Made by a program: the position numbers and the translations under genes. Shown in pieces: positions 25,120 to 36,648 of a stretch of 64,000 nucleotides of DNA; positions within the stretch are counted from its first letter, which is position 1, and the number at the start of each line of letters is the position of its first letter. Source of the stretch: Delphinapterus leucas (taxonomy: Eukaryota; Chordata; Mammalia; Artiodactyla; Monodontidae). Under the pieces are notes generated by a model. It made no database searches. It was not told where the DNA came from and saw only the letters and a list, made by a program, of their open reading frames with translations. The stretch is taken from assembly GCF_002288925.2 (NCBI RefSeq), contig NW_022098057.1:65029641-65093640 (forward strand). Reading direction: 5' to 3'.

Positions 25120-26219
25120 ACTTTCAGTTGCCATGACAGTGTACTAATCTGGTTCTCTAACAGTGACTATTATTTCCACCATGCTTCTGTGGTTATTTTA
25201 AGTTTCCCATCTTCTATATGGAAGTGTTATTCTGTGTTCTTTCCAAAGTTGTCTTCTCTTGTTGTAAACTGAAATTTATTTTTTTTTCCCACTCCTTTGG
25301 CTTCAGATACAAGCTACTTCAGGGAAAGTCCAAGCTTCCTATCTTAGCATTGCTATTTCTTCAGAAATACTCATCACATTTCCAAATACCTAGGAAAGAT
25401 CTATTTGCACCTTAATAGTCAAAACTGAACTTGTTTGTTTTAATTCCATGAATAAAAGTTCTTAGGTTACTTAAATTCTCTGGCTACCTGACTATCCTAT
25501 CAGACTCTGAGCCTCCCGGTCTGCTCCTTCCCTTCATTCATCCTTTCCAACTTCCAGTATTTCACTCCTGTTTACTTCTACCACCTTTCCCTTTACAATT
25601 CCTCCTTTCATTTGGACTGCCATTGTCCTAGTTTAGCAACTCATTAACACCTTACATTGTTTATAACACACATTTTAACAACTCCAGAAATATTAAGAGG
25701 AAAATTTTCAGTATTTCAACTGTTTTCATTTTGTATGCATTTTTCCCATCCTTTCAGAATATATATTTATATTTTTAATTGCCATCATGTTATTCTATTT
25801 TTACACATTTTCCATACACTATATAGCTTTCATGAATATAATTTTAATAAGTACATAAGAGCCTCTCAACATTTTTATTGTAATTTTTGTTATATTACCT
25901 TTTTTGTTAGTTATCTAGGATGTTTCTAATATTTTTTCTATCACAACTAATACTTCAGTGACTCTTCATAAATGGTTTTTTAAACTTAGGTATTTTTCTC
26001 AGTGATTAAAAAAATATATGAAAGGTTTCATGCAATTTTAAAAATATTTAATTTCTTTCCAAAAGTGTATTTTACCAATTTATTCATGATCATATATAAG
26101 CGGTCCCTATATATTTTAACTTTACAATCATTGTTTAAAATTTTGGCTTATTAAAAGAGGCAAGATGGTGTTACATTCTGAATAAGTCTCTGTTTAATAA
26201 CTAACAAAGTTGAACTTTT
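25120..26219. other. No firm feature; T-rich
   Basis: T-rich sequence that may continue the old antisense L1. A pyrimidine-rich part at 25495-25640 resembles L2 weakly. Neither can be aligned with confidence. Confidence 0.35.
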
Positions 26220-26930
26220 TTATCCTGTGTTATTTTGGCTACTTGAACTTCCTACTGTGGTCTTATGATTTTTTGCCTCGATTATTTCAGTAGCCTAACT
26301 GGCCTTGCTCTTCCATGACATTTTAACTCACGCTGACGGTCATAAAACCCAGGAAATGGTGCCACTGTATAAACAAACAAGGAAAAGTTTTAATGCCTGA
26401 CTTTTAGCTTACAAAGAAGGCTGAACTCCTTCAGCTGGTGTTCCAGACTTTGCATATTTCATATTCAAGTTTTAACCAGCCTTCTAGCCTTTTGTCACGT
26501 TATCATCCAGGTATGCTAATTATCAGTCACCCTGGCACACTCTTATTCCATAGTCCCTTTATTTTCCTCTTCCGTGTCATTACTCACTCTCTTCTCTTCA
26601 CATGAAGCCCCTGTGTTCAAATCTTACTAATCAAGGAACCAACAAATACTAGCTCTTCCCTGAAGCTTACAGGATCATTCCCATTAGAATTAATCTCTTT
26701 TGTCAGTGTTCCTATTATGCTTTGTCTAAACCCCAGCTTTGATGCTTACCCCATTCTTCCCATAAAATAATTTTTCCATTTCAAGTTCATTGACGTAAAG
26801 GGCTGTCCTTAAACAATCTTTGATTCTCCATAGTGCCCCAGACAATGGATAAAACATAACAAAATCTGGTAAATATTTGTTGAATTATTTGAATTCAATG
26901 AATTTTGGGCTGTTTTGAAATTTGTAAAGA
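26220..26930 (+). mobile_element. L2 LINE relic, sense
   Basis: L2 boxes in order are 'gattatttcagtagcctaac', 'cactcttattccatag', 'cccctgtgttcaaatctta', 'catagtgccccagacaatgg' and the tail 'ggtaaatatttgttgaatt'. Confidence 0.7.
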
Positions 26931-27173
26931 GTAAAAATTTTTGGTCCCTGTAAATAAAGAGATGAATCCCGCATAACCTTACAATTGGGAAAAGTTACAA
27001 TATCTTTGTTGCCATTCATGCAGGAAAGAACCCTTTAAGAGAATACGAGCATAGAAGGGACACATTTTTAGAAATGGTTACATATATAAATGAGCCTTCT
27101 TCTTCTTGACAGAGACAAGAGCCTATATACCTGTCCTTCCTCAGAAACCTTCAAAACATGCAGACATACGCAC

Positions 27174-27211
<38 letters not shown>

Positions 27212-27789
27212 ATTTTTTTCAGTTATTCATTTCATTTGCTAGGATGAAATTTTAAAGTTTGGCCTAGATTGAGGTGGCCCAGCCATTTAATTTCGTTAAA
27301 CTGCTATTATATGAAATAGTATAAATCTGTCTGTTCACCGCTTTTGATAGCAAGTTTTCTACTGTCAGGTGATTTGGGACTGAGTTGCAAGAGAAGGTGA
27401 CCTTGACAGTCTAAAGTACTAGGCTTCTTGACACAGTGAGCTAAAGCAGTAGTATTGGTATTTACATAATTATGTTGTTAAATGCATCAAAGGTGAGGTC
27501 TTTAAAGCAAATTAAACAAGTGACGTTCTTATTTTATAAACCAAATTTAGTCTCATGCTTGGCTGTTTTTATGATAGAATTACAGCAGTAGAGAAAATTA
27601 GGCATGAATGGAAGAGTAACTGATACCTTCAGAAATGGATGCTTAGAATGTGAACTTAAAGTGAGTAAGGAACACCAAAAGTCAGATGGTAGAAACAGGG
27701 GAGATGGCATTCATGGGGACAGAAGGGATTAGCTGAGATTATTTTAGGAGTATTTGCATTGAGAGAATGACATTATATGGGTGACATCT
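26931..27789. other. Unique DNA with a CA microsatellite
   Basis: An uninterrupted AC run of about 16 units lies at 27179-27210. The rest is unique-looking. Confidence 0.8.
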
Positions 27790-27965
27790 AGAGAAGAGTC
27801 CTGATTTTGAGCCCCAGCTCTATCAGTGACTCAACTCACTGTGTGACCTGGAACAAATTAAATAATTTCCATGCACTCCAGCCTTCTTGCTTATAAAATG
27901 GAGATAATTACATATGCTATAAAAATTGTTATAAGGATCAAATTAGAAAAGAGACCTGGATATCT
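27790..27965 (+). mobile_element. MIR SINE relic, sense
   Basis: Signature pieces are 'ttttgagccccagctctatc', 'actgtgtgacctggaacaa', 'cttgcttataaaatggagat' and 'gttataaggatcaaatta'. Confidence 0.85.
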
Positions 27966-28044
27966 TTCTAATGTAAATTAACCCATTTTTATAAGGTTGT
28001 ATTGATATCATGTTGTAGAAACTTTATCATCGTAACATATTTGA

Positions 28045-28190
28045 ACTTGATTTATTCATTTACTCAGAAAATAGTCAGTAAATTCAGGCACTGTGTTTAT
28101 TAGGTATGCAGTAGTGATTAGAACAGATCTAATTCCTGCTCTCGAGATACTTATGATGTAGTAAGGGTCATTAGTATACAAGCACATATT
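28045..28190 (-). mobile_element. L2 3' tail relic, antisense
   Basis: 'aattcaggcactgtgtttat', 'gcagtagtgattagaacag' and 'taattcctgctctcgagat' form the reverse complement of the L2 end. Confidence 0.6.
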
Positions 28191-28736
28191 GAAAATAAGA
28201 GCTCTTCTTAACAGCCTCCATTTAACCCACTTGCCAGAGTAGCTACTGCTTTCTGTTTCCTCTGCAAAGCACATTGGCCAACATCTATTGTACACTGAAT
28301 GACTGGCTCGTAATAACAGCTGACATTTATAGATAGCGCTTAACACTTGCTAGGGTATATAGGCAGTCTGTCTCCAGAGTCCATAGTCTTCATCACTATG
28401 TAAGAATACAACTCACTGAGTCGAAAGCTTATTCAAAGGTCAGTTGTATTTGTTCCCAAACATGTTTATGCCAGTTGTACTAGTTTTATTATGCAATTTA
28501 ATTAAATATCATGTAAAACAATAAACTAGGAATGCAAAATACAAATGTGATTTTGTGTATGTAAACTAAATTGAATACATTGGTAAGAATTAAGGAGAAT
28601 TACCTAAAAAAGTCTGCCAAATCAGAAATGGGTAAAAACCAGAAGAGCAGAGGTGTATTGTAAAATCATAGACATTTACTGCAGTTGGCCTCATATGTTA
28701 TTATGTTCTCATATTTTATGATAAATGATGGGTTTC
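28191..28736. other. No feature recognised
   Basis: Unique-looking AT-rich sequence. Confidence 0.4.
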
Positions 28737-28850
28737 CCTGGCAGTCCGCTTGTTAAGACTCTGCGCTTCCACTGCAGGGAGCACAAGTTTGATCTCTGGT
28801 CAGGGAACTAAAATCCCACATGCTGTGCGGTGCGGCCAATAATAATTAAA
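28737..28850 (+). mobile_element. CHR-1-like short tRNA-derived SINE, sense
   Basis: The sequence runs 'tttccctggcagtccgcttg', 'ttaagactctgcgcttccac', 'gtttgatctctggtcaggga', 'actaaaatcccacatgctgt' and ends 'gcggtgcggccaataat'. This short form lacks the long GC-rich body of the other CHR SINEs here. 'ataaatga' is found immediately before and after the element, a probable target-site duplication. It is more diverged than the SINEs at 18.9 or 62 kb, so it is older. Confidence 0.85.
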
Positions 28851-29324
28851 TAAATAAGAATAAATGACAGCAGAAATTGCAAAAAATATATATTTCCAGT
28901 GATGAAACTCTTACTAAAATAAAAAGTGTTGGCCCTATATCAAATGGTTGTCAAATGAATGAATATATATTTTAAGTTAAAATACCTATCTTTAAAGCAT
29001 ATACATACATACATAATCAAATAATTTTTGTGATATACAGTTTAGCCAGCTTTTTTGCTTAATGTACCAACTGTCCTTCAAGAAAGAAATATTTACAAAT
29101 ATCTATCTATCCAAACATTAAAACTATGGTTGGTGTCCTAGGCAGAGCTATGAATCTGTATTTCTCCAGGAGGGTTCGCCACATTGTATTCTGTAGAGGA
29201 CAGATCATGGATCCTAGTGTGATCCACAGGAGATAGATAGTGGATCCCGATGTGGTGCATGGAGAACGAATCATGGCTCACAGAGTGGATTTAGTTTGCA
29301 TCATGTAATCAACTCAGTTCTTTT
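28851..29324. other. Unique DNA with a small minisatellite
   Basis: Three imperfect units of about 32 bp start at 29198, 29229 and 29261. Each begins GGA and carries an AT(C/A)(A/G)TGG core. The rest is unrecognised. Confidence 0.6.
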
Positions 29325-29475
29325 CAGGACAGCATGATGTAGTAGAAAGAGAATCTTGGATTCTAGTCAGAAACAGTCTACATCTATGTCTCTATGCCAT
29401 TGACAATTAACCTAACCTTTTTTAGCCTAGTTTCTTTATTTGAAGCTCACAATATAAGTAATGTTGTTAGAGCTA
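29325..29475 (+). mobile_element. MIR SINE relic, sense
   Basis: 'gatgtagtagaaagagaatc', 'ttggattctagtcagaaac' and 'cctagtttctttatttg' follow the 5' to middle order of MIR. Confidence 0.65.
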
Positions 29476-29599
29476 ACCTAGTCAATGAACATTAGTTAGA
29501 TGGACTTGAGAATAACTTGGAAATTGCAAAGTATTGCATGTTTTCATACTACAGTGTTCATTCAGTTATTATAACACTTAACTACATTGTGCAATGATA

Positions 29600-29700
29600 C
29601 CTATAAATCTGTGAGCTCCATGAGTCCAGATCTTGGCTTGTTAATTTTTGTACTGACGTCTGCACCTAGCCAAGTGTTTAGGTCCTTCTAGTATATAAAG
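29600..29700 (+). mobile_element. L2 3' tail relic, sense
   Basis: 'tgtgagctccatgagtccag' and 'tgcacctagccaagtgttta' match the L2 end in decayed form. Confidence 0.5.
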
Positions 29701-30619
29701 GGTACTTTTTCTGTGAACTGACTAGAAATCTTCTACATCTAACCAGACATTTTGATGATAAAATGATATATGGAATGTGAAATATTTATATACTTCCAGA
29801 TTTAGATGTTGTAGAGGCATTTTTCTTCTCCTCATTCCCTCAAAGTCCACTGAAAATATCAAAGGCAAAGAGAGAGAAAAATATGCCATCTCCAAGGAAG
29901 CAAGCAAACTTCTACAAACTCAGTGATACAAATTATGAAGTTCATATATTAAATACTATAACCTCTGCTTGGATATTTAAGCCTATTGAGATTTGATACT
30001 CGCTGCCTCAGACCTCAACAATATGTGCTATTCCCTGAAAGTTATATTTGAGAGTCTTTGATTAAAAAGAGCTTGGTTTCTGGGAGTATAAGAAAAATGG
30101 AGAATATCCCTGTAGAGACCCCAGCTGCCACTCTAGAATGGTAGGGGAGGGAGCCTCAGAGGGGTGTTTTACCAACCAGGTCATTCTGTTCTCTACCACT
30201 TGGTCTCTAAGTACAGGCAGCTTGCCAGAGGAGAAGGTGGAAGAAATAGGTGGCATACGGCTATAGAGAGAAACTGCTGTGATCCATGCAGACTCCTTAT
30301 CTGAAAAAACCTAGGGGGAGAAGTACTTTCAGTGTTAAGGGAACAAAAGATTTGGAAAGAACATATTTGAGTCATAGGCTGAAGCAGTAGCTTCCAACTT
30401 CCCGAGCTAATTTCCAGCCATTCTATCCCTCTTACCCCTTCTCCTTCCCATTGTACACTTGATATTTTGCCAGCCTCATTTAAAGATGAGTAGTGATTAG
30501 AAAGGGACCAATGGAAAAATCCATGCATTAAAACTGCCATTTTCTCTTTCACATAAAGAGAGGAGAACAAACAAAACAGCTATGAAAAACATATATCATA
30601 AGAGGTATGTTTCCTAAAA
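29701..30619. other. No feature recognised
   Basis: Unique-looking sequence. The 125-codon minus-strand frame at 30193-30570 has no recognisable domain and overlaps another frame at 30062-30256. Confidence 0.45.
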
Positions 30620-31270
30620 AAAAAAAAAGGTTTACAGAGAGACAGAAGAGTTCAGAGAAGATAGCATATGACAATAAAAGGAGATGAAAATAGAGCTAGC
30701 AGAGTTCAGGAAAAAAGTGAAAATGGAAATGAAAAACTAAATAAAATGTATACTAGATACAACAAGTAAACTTGACTGAAAACAGTCAGAGGCAAGACAC
30801 TAGTTATGAAAAACTCTCACAAAATGTAATGTGTACAAATAATATAGAATCTTTACAGACATGAATGATATGGGCGACAATGAAAAGAGCCATCATATGC
30901 AAAAACAAATAGAAGAAAACTATTACAAAGATTTGAATCTTCAAATTGAAAGATCATACTATGTTCTAGGAAAATTTATATAGATTAATGAATTCCACAA
31001 TATATTTTGTTACTATTTCCTGAACTCCAAAGAATAAAGAAAGACTCAATCATATGAACATTTAAGGAGAAAAAGCAAAATACACAAAAGGGGAAAATAG
31101 ATTGGCCTCCAATTTCCACATAATGTCAGAAGCCAGAGAAGCAATTTATACACAGTTCTGAAGGAAGTGAAGTGTAACCCAAGTTTTATTTTCAGTTTAA
31201 TATAATGTCAACAGAGAGACATTCTGAGACAGGAAAGAATCTAGACAATATAGAAACCTAGAGCGCTTCT
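30620..31270 (+). mobile_element. Old L1/HAL1 ORF1-type relic, sense
   Basis: Purine-rich, A-rich sequence reads as decayed L1 ORF1 or HAL1. 'aatgtcagaagccagagaag' followed by 'ctgaaggaagtgaagtgtaa' and 'cccaagttttattttcag' tracks the ORF1 C-terminal region ('...gccagaagg...gaaagaactgtcaacccagaattc'). No frame is open. L1 versus HAL1 is not resolved. Confidence 0.55.
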
Positions 31271-31272
31271 TT

Positions 31273-31274
<2 letters not shown>

Positions 31275-31303
<29 letters not shown>
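31275..31303. repeat. (AC)n microsatellite
   Basis: An uninterrupted run of about 14 AC units, read directly. Confidence 0.95.
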
Positions 31304-31305
<2 letters not shown>

Positions 31306-32666
31306 CAATATCAACAGCTCAAGAATGGAGAAACACTGATTATTAAATAGTTGGTGAAGATCAAATCTATTTAATTATGGATCAAGAAAACAACTTTAGG
31401 TATTCTATGCATAGAATAGAATACTATAAATGTTATAAACTATGATAATGTAAACCTATTAATGATAGGAGTAAAAAATGGCAAAAAAAAAGTAGCAGTG
31501 AGTTAATTTCCTTTTATCCATAACTTGGGGTTAATGGCTATTACCTAATGTTGATGTATATAATTAAAGAGAATCCAACCTCCTAAAGTTTATCAATTTT
31601 TTCCTCAATGTTAGAGTGCCCTTTTAGAAAAGGAAACATTATCCTTTGTGTTAAAGAAGCATTTATCTGAATTTCAGTAATTCCTCCAGTTTTTAGTTGA
31701 ATATTTTTTTAGTTAAATTCAAGAAGAAAATGTAGCATATTTAATTAAAATATCATATAATTTGATTCTGTTTTTCTTAAAATTAAGGTTTATGTATGTA
31801 TACATTTCTCTGATCCATCTTTCTATCTTAATAGATATTTAGAAATGTTTGGAATGATGTTTACTTGATGTTGGTGGTAGTTATTTCTTTCTGATAAATG
31901 GGATTTGGATTACCTAAGGTGAAACTTTCTGTGAACTTTTCTGTATCACTTGAAGTTTTTATAAAGGATATATATATCATCTCAATAAAACAATAGTCAT
32001 AATTTTTAAAATTACATCATTACCATCATCTTTGCTTAGAAATTTTTTTCTGTTGTCTATTACGATAAACCTCTGGCAAATTTTATTTATTTACCAGGTT
32101 TATAAATTTTGGAATTGAAGTATAAAATAGAAAGGATTATAGGAACAGTAAATTTTCTTTAATATTTTAATCTAAAAACCAATTTCTCTAGAAGAATATA
32201 TTTCAAGAAATCATATATCACAAGCAGACATCATCTGGGGTTTCTAGATAAAGGTATATTTCAATTTACATATCCCATAACCCCACAGTTACACAATTAG
32301 AAAGCATGCAGTAGCTTATTAAAGCCATAAGTAGAAGCTAAGCTTCTCTTCAACTAAACAGCATGACATAAATTACAATTTTTGTGTAAACCTATTACCA
32401 TTCCTGCATCAACTTTATGAAGGATATATATAAGCCCAGTGTGGTTATAAATTTAAGAAAAGTACTGGTACATCTGTGAAGAACTGAGATATGTGTGGTA
32501 GAGAATGTTAGAAAAATAAATTTCTAGTGAAATGTGTAGTGCACAATAGTGATCGAATTTTGCGTTGAACCCAAATACAAACTGATCATCTTGATTCTTT
32601 GCTTTGAAGAGAAAAAGAGTGTTTTTTTTTGCCTGCTCCCTTTTCTCTATCTAATAACTTGTTTTT
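31304..32666. other. No feature recognised; very AT-rich
   Basis: AT-rich sequence with short A and T runs. No gene or named repeat is visible. Confidence 0.45.
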
Positions 32667-32680
32667 AAAGATGGAGTTGC

Positions 32681-32903
32681 CAGGGCTTCCCTGGTGGCGC
32701 AGTGGTTGAGAGTCCGCCTGCCGATGCAGGGGACACGGGTTCGTGCCCCGGTCCAGGAGGATCCCACATGCCGTGGAGCGACTAGGCCTGTGAGCCATGG
32801 CCGCTGAGCCTGCGCGTCCGGAGCCTGCGCGTCCGGAGCCTGTGCTCCACAACGGGAGAGGCCACAACAGTGAGAGGCTCACGTACCGCCAACAACAAAA
32901 AAA
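32681..32903 (+). mobile_element. CHR-type SINE, sense, with internal duplication
   Basis: Head 'cagggcttccctggtggcgc', A box at 32695-32705 (tggcgcagtgg), B box at 32738-32748 (ggttcgtgccc), A-rich tail. A perfect 14-bp duplication aaagatggagttgc lies at 32667-32680 and 32904-32917. Within the body the 15-mer gagcctgcgcgtccg occurs twice in tandem (32806-32820 and 32821-32835), whereas the other SINE copies in this window carry it once. Confidence 0.95.
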
Positions 32904-32917
32904 AAAGATGGAGTTGC

Positions 32918-33711
32918 TGGAGTTTTACAACGTGGAGTCCCTGGGGAGGGCTCGTTTAACCGGTTCTCAGACCCCTTGCCTGTGACTGCCTTTTCACAGC
33001 CTTAGTAGCATATTTGGAAGGTGAGAGGTCACTCCACATCCTTGGAAGTGTGAGCCTGTATCCTCTCTGCATTTTCAAGTAACGACTGTAGAATCCATGC
33101 AAATCAGCAGTGTACATATGGAAAGAACTATCTTAGGATATCATATCAGAGTCACTTTCAACCTCTTCAAAGAAAAAACTTGTTTTCTGTGTTGTATCTA
33201 TAGCTGTATCACTGAGTCATTTACCTACCATTTTAATGGAACCTTCCTCAAAATTAACTGTTTCTCAAAGTTAACTATATGGTGGTAATACCTTTATAAA
33301 TTTTGCATTAATAAAAGGAAATACTCTTTACTTGTGGCCATCAACTAGTGTACCTAACTGTGCTGTAAGAATGAATATGTAGTACGGTGTTCTCTGAGGT
33401 CATGGAGCAGTTCAGGATAAAGTGCTTTAGTGTGATTTTTTGTACAGCAAGTGGATAGCCTTTGAAGTGGTGCTGCATGTCTAAGGATGCTGTCTCTAAA
33501 GAGCTAGCTGTCTCTAGTGCGCTTTGCTTATTCAGAAACATAACAGTGATTATTTAAAACACATTACAAATATTTTTTTAACAAAAATTCTAATAAAACA
33601 TATCTGAATAAAAGACTTTAAAAAACTACTCATTGAAATAAACAGAGTAGATGTTACCTATATAAAACTTTAATTTTGAATGGTAGAGAAATTTATGAAA
33701 TTAGGCAAGGC
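32918..33711. other. No feature recognised
   Basis: Unique-looking sequence. Short frames at 33097 and 33341 have no recognisable domain. The tandem-like 'tgtctctaaagagctagctg' motif at 33489-33520 is very short. Confidence 0.4.
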
Positions 33712-33832
33712 AGCCCAATGCCGAATTAAGGACAGTGGCTGCAGGAGACAGATCTGAATTTCAGTCGGGCTCCTCCACCTTTTAGCGTCTGACTTTTACC
33801 TTTTCACCTAACCTCTCTGGGCTTTAATTTAC
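33712..33832 (+). mobile_element. MIR SINE relic, truncated by L1
   Basis: 'gatctgaatttcagtcggg', 'gtctgacttttaccttttc' and 'acctctctgggctttaattt' are the MIR middle. It stops abruptly where the antisense L1 begins. Confidence 0.7.
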
Positions 33833-34760
33833 TTTATTTTTAATATAATACTGTTTTTAGTTGAAATATAGTTGATTTACAATGTAGTGTTATTTTCAGG
33901 TGTACAGCAAAGTGATTCAGTTATACATATATAAATATATATATACATTTTTACATTCTCTTCCATTGTAGCTTATTACAGGATATTAAGTAGAGTTCAT
34001 TGTGCTATATACAGTAGGTCCTTGTTGATTATCTATTTCATATACTTCACTTAGTATGATAATCTCTAGGTCCATCCACGTTGCTGCAAATGACATTATT
34101 TCATCTTTTTTAATGGAGTATAATTGCTTTACAATGTTGTGTTACTTTCTGCTGTACAATGAAGTGAATCAGCTATATGTATACCTATATCCCCTCCCTC
34201 CTGGACCTCCCTCCCATCCCCTGCATCCTGCCCATCTAGATTATCTCAGAGCACCGAGCTGAGCTCCCTGTGCTATACCACAGGTTCCCACTAGCTATCT
34301 ATTTTACACATGGTAGTGTGTTTATGTCAAACCTAATCATGGCTGAGTAATATTCCATTGTGTATATATACCACATCTTCTCTATTCATTCATCTGTCTA
34401 TGGACTCTCAGATTGCTTCCATGTCTTGGCTAGTATAAATAGTGCTGTTATGAACACCGGGGTTCATGTATCTTTTTGAGTTAGTTTTTGCCAGATATAT
34501 GCCCAGGAGTGGGATTGCAGGATTATATGGTGGCTCTATTTTTAGTTTTTTAAGGAACCTCTATACTGCTCTTCATCATGGCTGTACCAATTTACATTCC
34601 CACCAACAGTGCAGGAGGGTTCCTTTTTTTCCACACCCTTTCCAGCATTTATTATTTGTAGACATTTTGATGATGGCCATTCTGACTGGTGTGAGGTGAT
34701 ACCTCATTGTACTTTTGATTTTTATTTCTCTAATAATTAGCAATGTAATTTCATCTAGAA
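33833..34760 (-). mobile_element. L1 3' end, antisense, with a nested L1
   Basis: On the minus strand this is the 3' part of an L1. The 3' UTR is at 33833-34050 ('caggtgtacagcaaagtgat'), then ORF2 C-terminal sequence ('ctaggtccatccacgttgc', 34069-34087). After an interruption at about 34107-34336, ORF2 resumes with 'atggctgagtaatattccat' and continues to about 34760 ('tctgactggtgtgaggtgat'). The two halves join exactly where the family sequence predicts if the middle is removed. The 77-codon plus-strand frame at 34466-34699 is an antisense artefact. Confidence 0.9.
34107..34336 (-). mobile_element. Nested 5'-truncated L1 3' end, antisense
   Basis: This 230-bp piece starts with the T-rich complement of an A tail and carries a different L1 3' UTR: 'ttgctttacaatgttgtgtt', 'aagtgaatcagctatatgta', 'ctgtgctataccacaggttc'. 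It is the same UTR type as the L1 at 44,090-45,136. It interrupts the older L1 and is therefore younger. I could not see a clean target-site duplication. Confidence 0.8.
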
Positions 34761-35564
34761 AATGAAGGATTATGCCTTTTCTAATTTACAATTGTTATAA
34801 AATAGTAATATACAATGACAATATCAGTTAACAACTATTACTTAATTGCCATTGTAGTGCATAAGAACTTGTAAGACTCCTTGCTTAGAAAATAAAATGG
34901 AAAAGTATTATTTGTTTTCATGATGAAATAGTAAGACTGAAAATGGCATGTCTTTGCTGCTAATTAATAACTGCTTTGTATTCATGGGGCTATAAAATTT
35001 TTCCAACCTGCAGAATATATTATAATAAGCTCCAGTTATATTTTCTGGGATCACTTTGAACAAAGTTTAACAGACATTTGCAAATCCTAGACAACCAGAA
35101 ATCTTGATCATTTGTAGAACAGTATATCCAAGACCAGTGTGAAGATGGATATCACTCAAAGACCTAAGTGATTATATTTGTCCAAATAAGAGGACAATCA
35201 ATAAAAAGCAGATACATAATGGATAGGACTCTTTAGGGATACTGAGTATAAATTGTCATGATTTTTGTCTTCCTAGGTTTCCTGGAGACAAGTTTGATAT
35301 ATTTGTGCTGTATTCCCTTCTAGCAAGTAGATTTTATATTTTCTAAGATGACAAACAGAGATAATGCTTTCTGACATAAATCTTTGGAGAAAATAAAGGC
35401 TGTGAAATACTGAAGGTTTTCATCATTCTGAGATGATAGAGGTGAATATTTACAATTTCTTCCCAGTTGTGAACTATGACAATTTATACTTTATCAAAGA
35501 ATTTTAAATGGAGTATCAATAAAAAGGCAAAGGAGAACAGAGATTTTAAAGACGACTGACCATT
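34761..35564. other. No feature recognised
   Basis: Unique-looking AT-rich sequence. Confidence 0.4.
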
Positions 35565-35705
35565 AGGTGAGGATATCGGAGACCTGCAGTGAGGTGGTAA
35601 CATTTCCACACTCTCTGGGTTTCAGTTCCCCACCTGTAAAATAAGTGGGTTGGACCAGATAATCCCTTTCAACTCTAAAATTCTGTGACCTTGTGATATT
35701 CTTCA
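35565..35705 (+). mobile_element. MIR-like relic, sense
   Basis: 'gtttcagttccccacctgta', 'gggttggaccagataatccc' and 'tctaaaattctgtgacc' fit a MIR-family 3' region. Confidence 0.6.
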
Positions 35706-35799
35706 TACTTTGTGACACAGGAATTACATCACTCACTGGAAGGTTTTCTCCATTTGTCGGGGACAGTACAGTACACTGGGCAATGTATAATAATGTATA

Positions 35800-35970
35800 T
35801 TTTAGCGTCAGAGAGAGTTGTGTGTGAATCATATTTAGTTGTCTTGTGATTTTTCACAAGTTACTATAACTTCTTTAAGCTTCTGTTTCCTCATACATCA
35901 GTTGTGGAGAATAATACCTAAATAACAGAGTGCTTAAAATGATGTAGGAGATAATATGTTTGTAAAAGCC
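35800..35970 (+). mobile_element. MIR SINE relic, sense
   Basis: 'cttgtgatttttcacaagtt', 'cttctgtttcctcatacatc' and 'gagaataatacctaaataac' follow the MIR order. Confidence 0.7.
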
Positions 35971-36004
35971 AGGTATGAGTACTCCTGGGGATCCATAGTG
36001 AGTT

Positions 36005-36240
36005 TCAGGGACAAGTAATTAAGAGCCCGAATTCTGAATCCCAGCTCTGCTACTTGGTACCTGTAAGCCCTTCTTCAAGTTCTGCTTCCGTTGCTTCTTC
36101 TGCTATGTGTGGGTGCTAATAGAGCCTACCAACTAGGATTATTATAAGGATTAAATGAACTCACACATACAAAGTGCTTAGAAAAGTGTGTGGCACATAT
36201 AAGCACTCTATGTATTTGCTATCATCATCATCATTATAAT
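36005..36240 (+). mobile_element. MIR SINE, sense
   Basis: 'gaatcccagctctgctactt', 'aggattattataaggattaa', 'caaagtgcttagaaaagtgt' and a terminal CATCATCATCATTAT run give a nearly full MIR. Confidence 0.85.
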
Positions 36241-36327
36241 TGTACAAAACCCAGAATGAACATGGCATGTCATCCTTAAATTTTAATTCTACTAAAACAT
36301 TTAGGAAAAAAATGCTACTTTATTTTA

Positions 36328-36648
36328 AAATTAATTTATTTATTTATTTTTGGCTGCATTGGGTCTTCGTTGCTGCGTCCGGGCTTTCTCTAGTTGCGGC
36401 GAGCGAGGGTTACTCTTCGTTGCGGTGCGCAGGCTTCTTATTGCGGTGGCTTCTCTTGTTGCTGAGCATGGGCTCTAGGCGCGCGGGCTTAGTAGTTACG
36501 GCACGCGGGCTCTAGAGCGCATGCTCAGTAGTTGTGGCACACGGGCTTAGTTGCTCCGCGGCATGTGGGATCTTCCTGGACCAGGGCTTGAACCTGTGTC
36601 CCCTACATTGGTAGGCGGATTCTTAAGTACTGCGCTACCAGGGAAGTC
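36328..36648 (-). mobile_element. Long CHR-type SINE, antisense
   Basis: Read on the minus strand it starts 'gggacttccctggtagcgca' and runs through 'tcctggtccaggaagatccc'-like sequence into a long CpG-rich body, ending in an A/TAAA-rich tail. It is the same long form as the element at 55,031. Imperfect flanks gctactttattttaaaa and gctattttatattagaa (14 of 17) may be a diverged target-site duplication. Confidence 0.85.

Noticed and set aside
30193..30570. Minus-strand open frame of 125 codons in unique DNA
   Set aside because: No recognisable domain, no splice or promoter context, and another frame overlaps it. The length is within chance for this amount of sequence.
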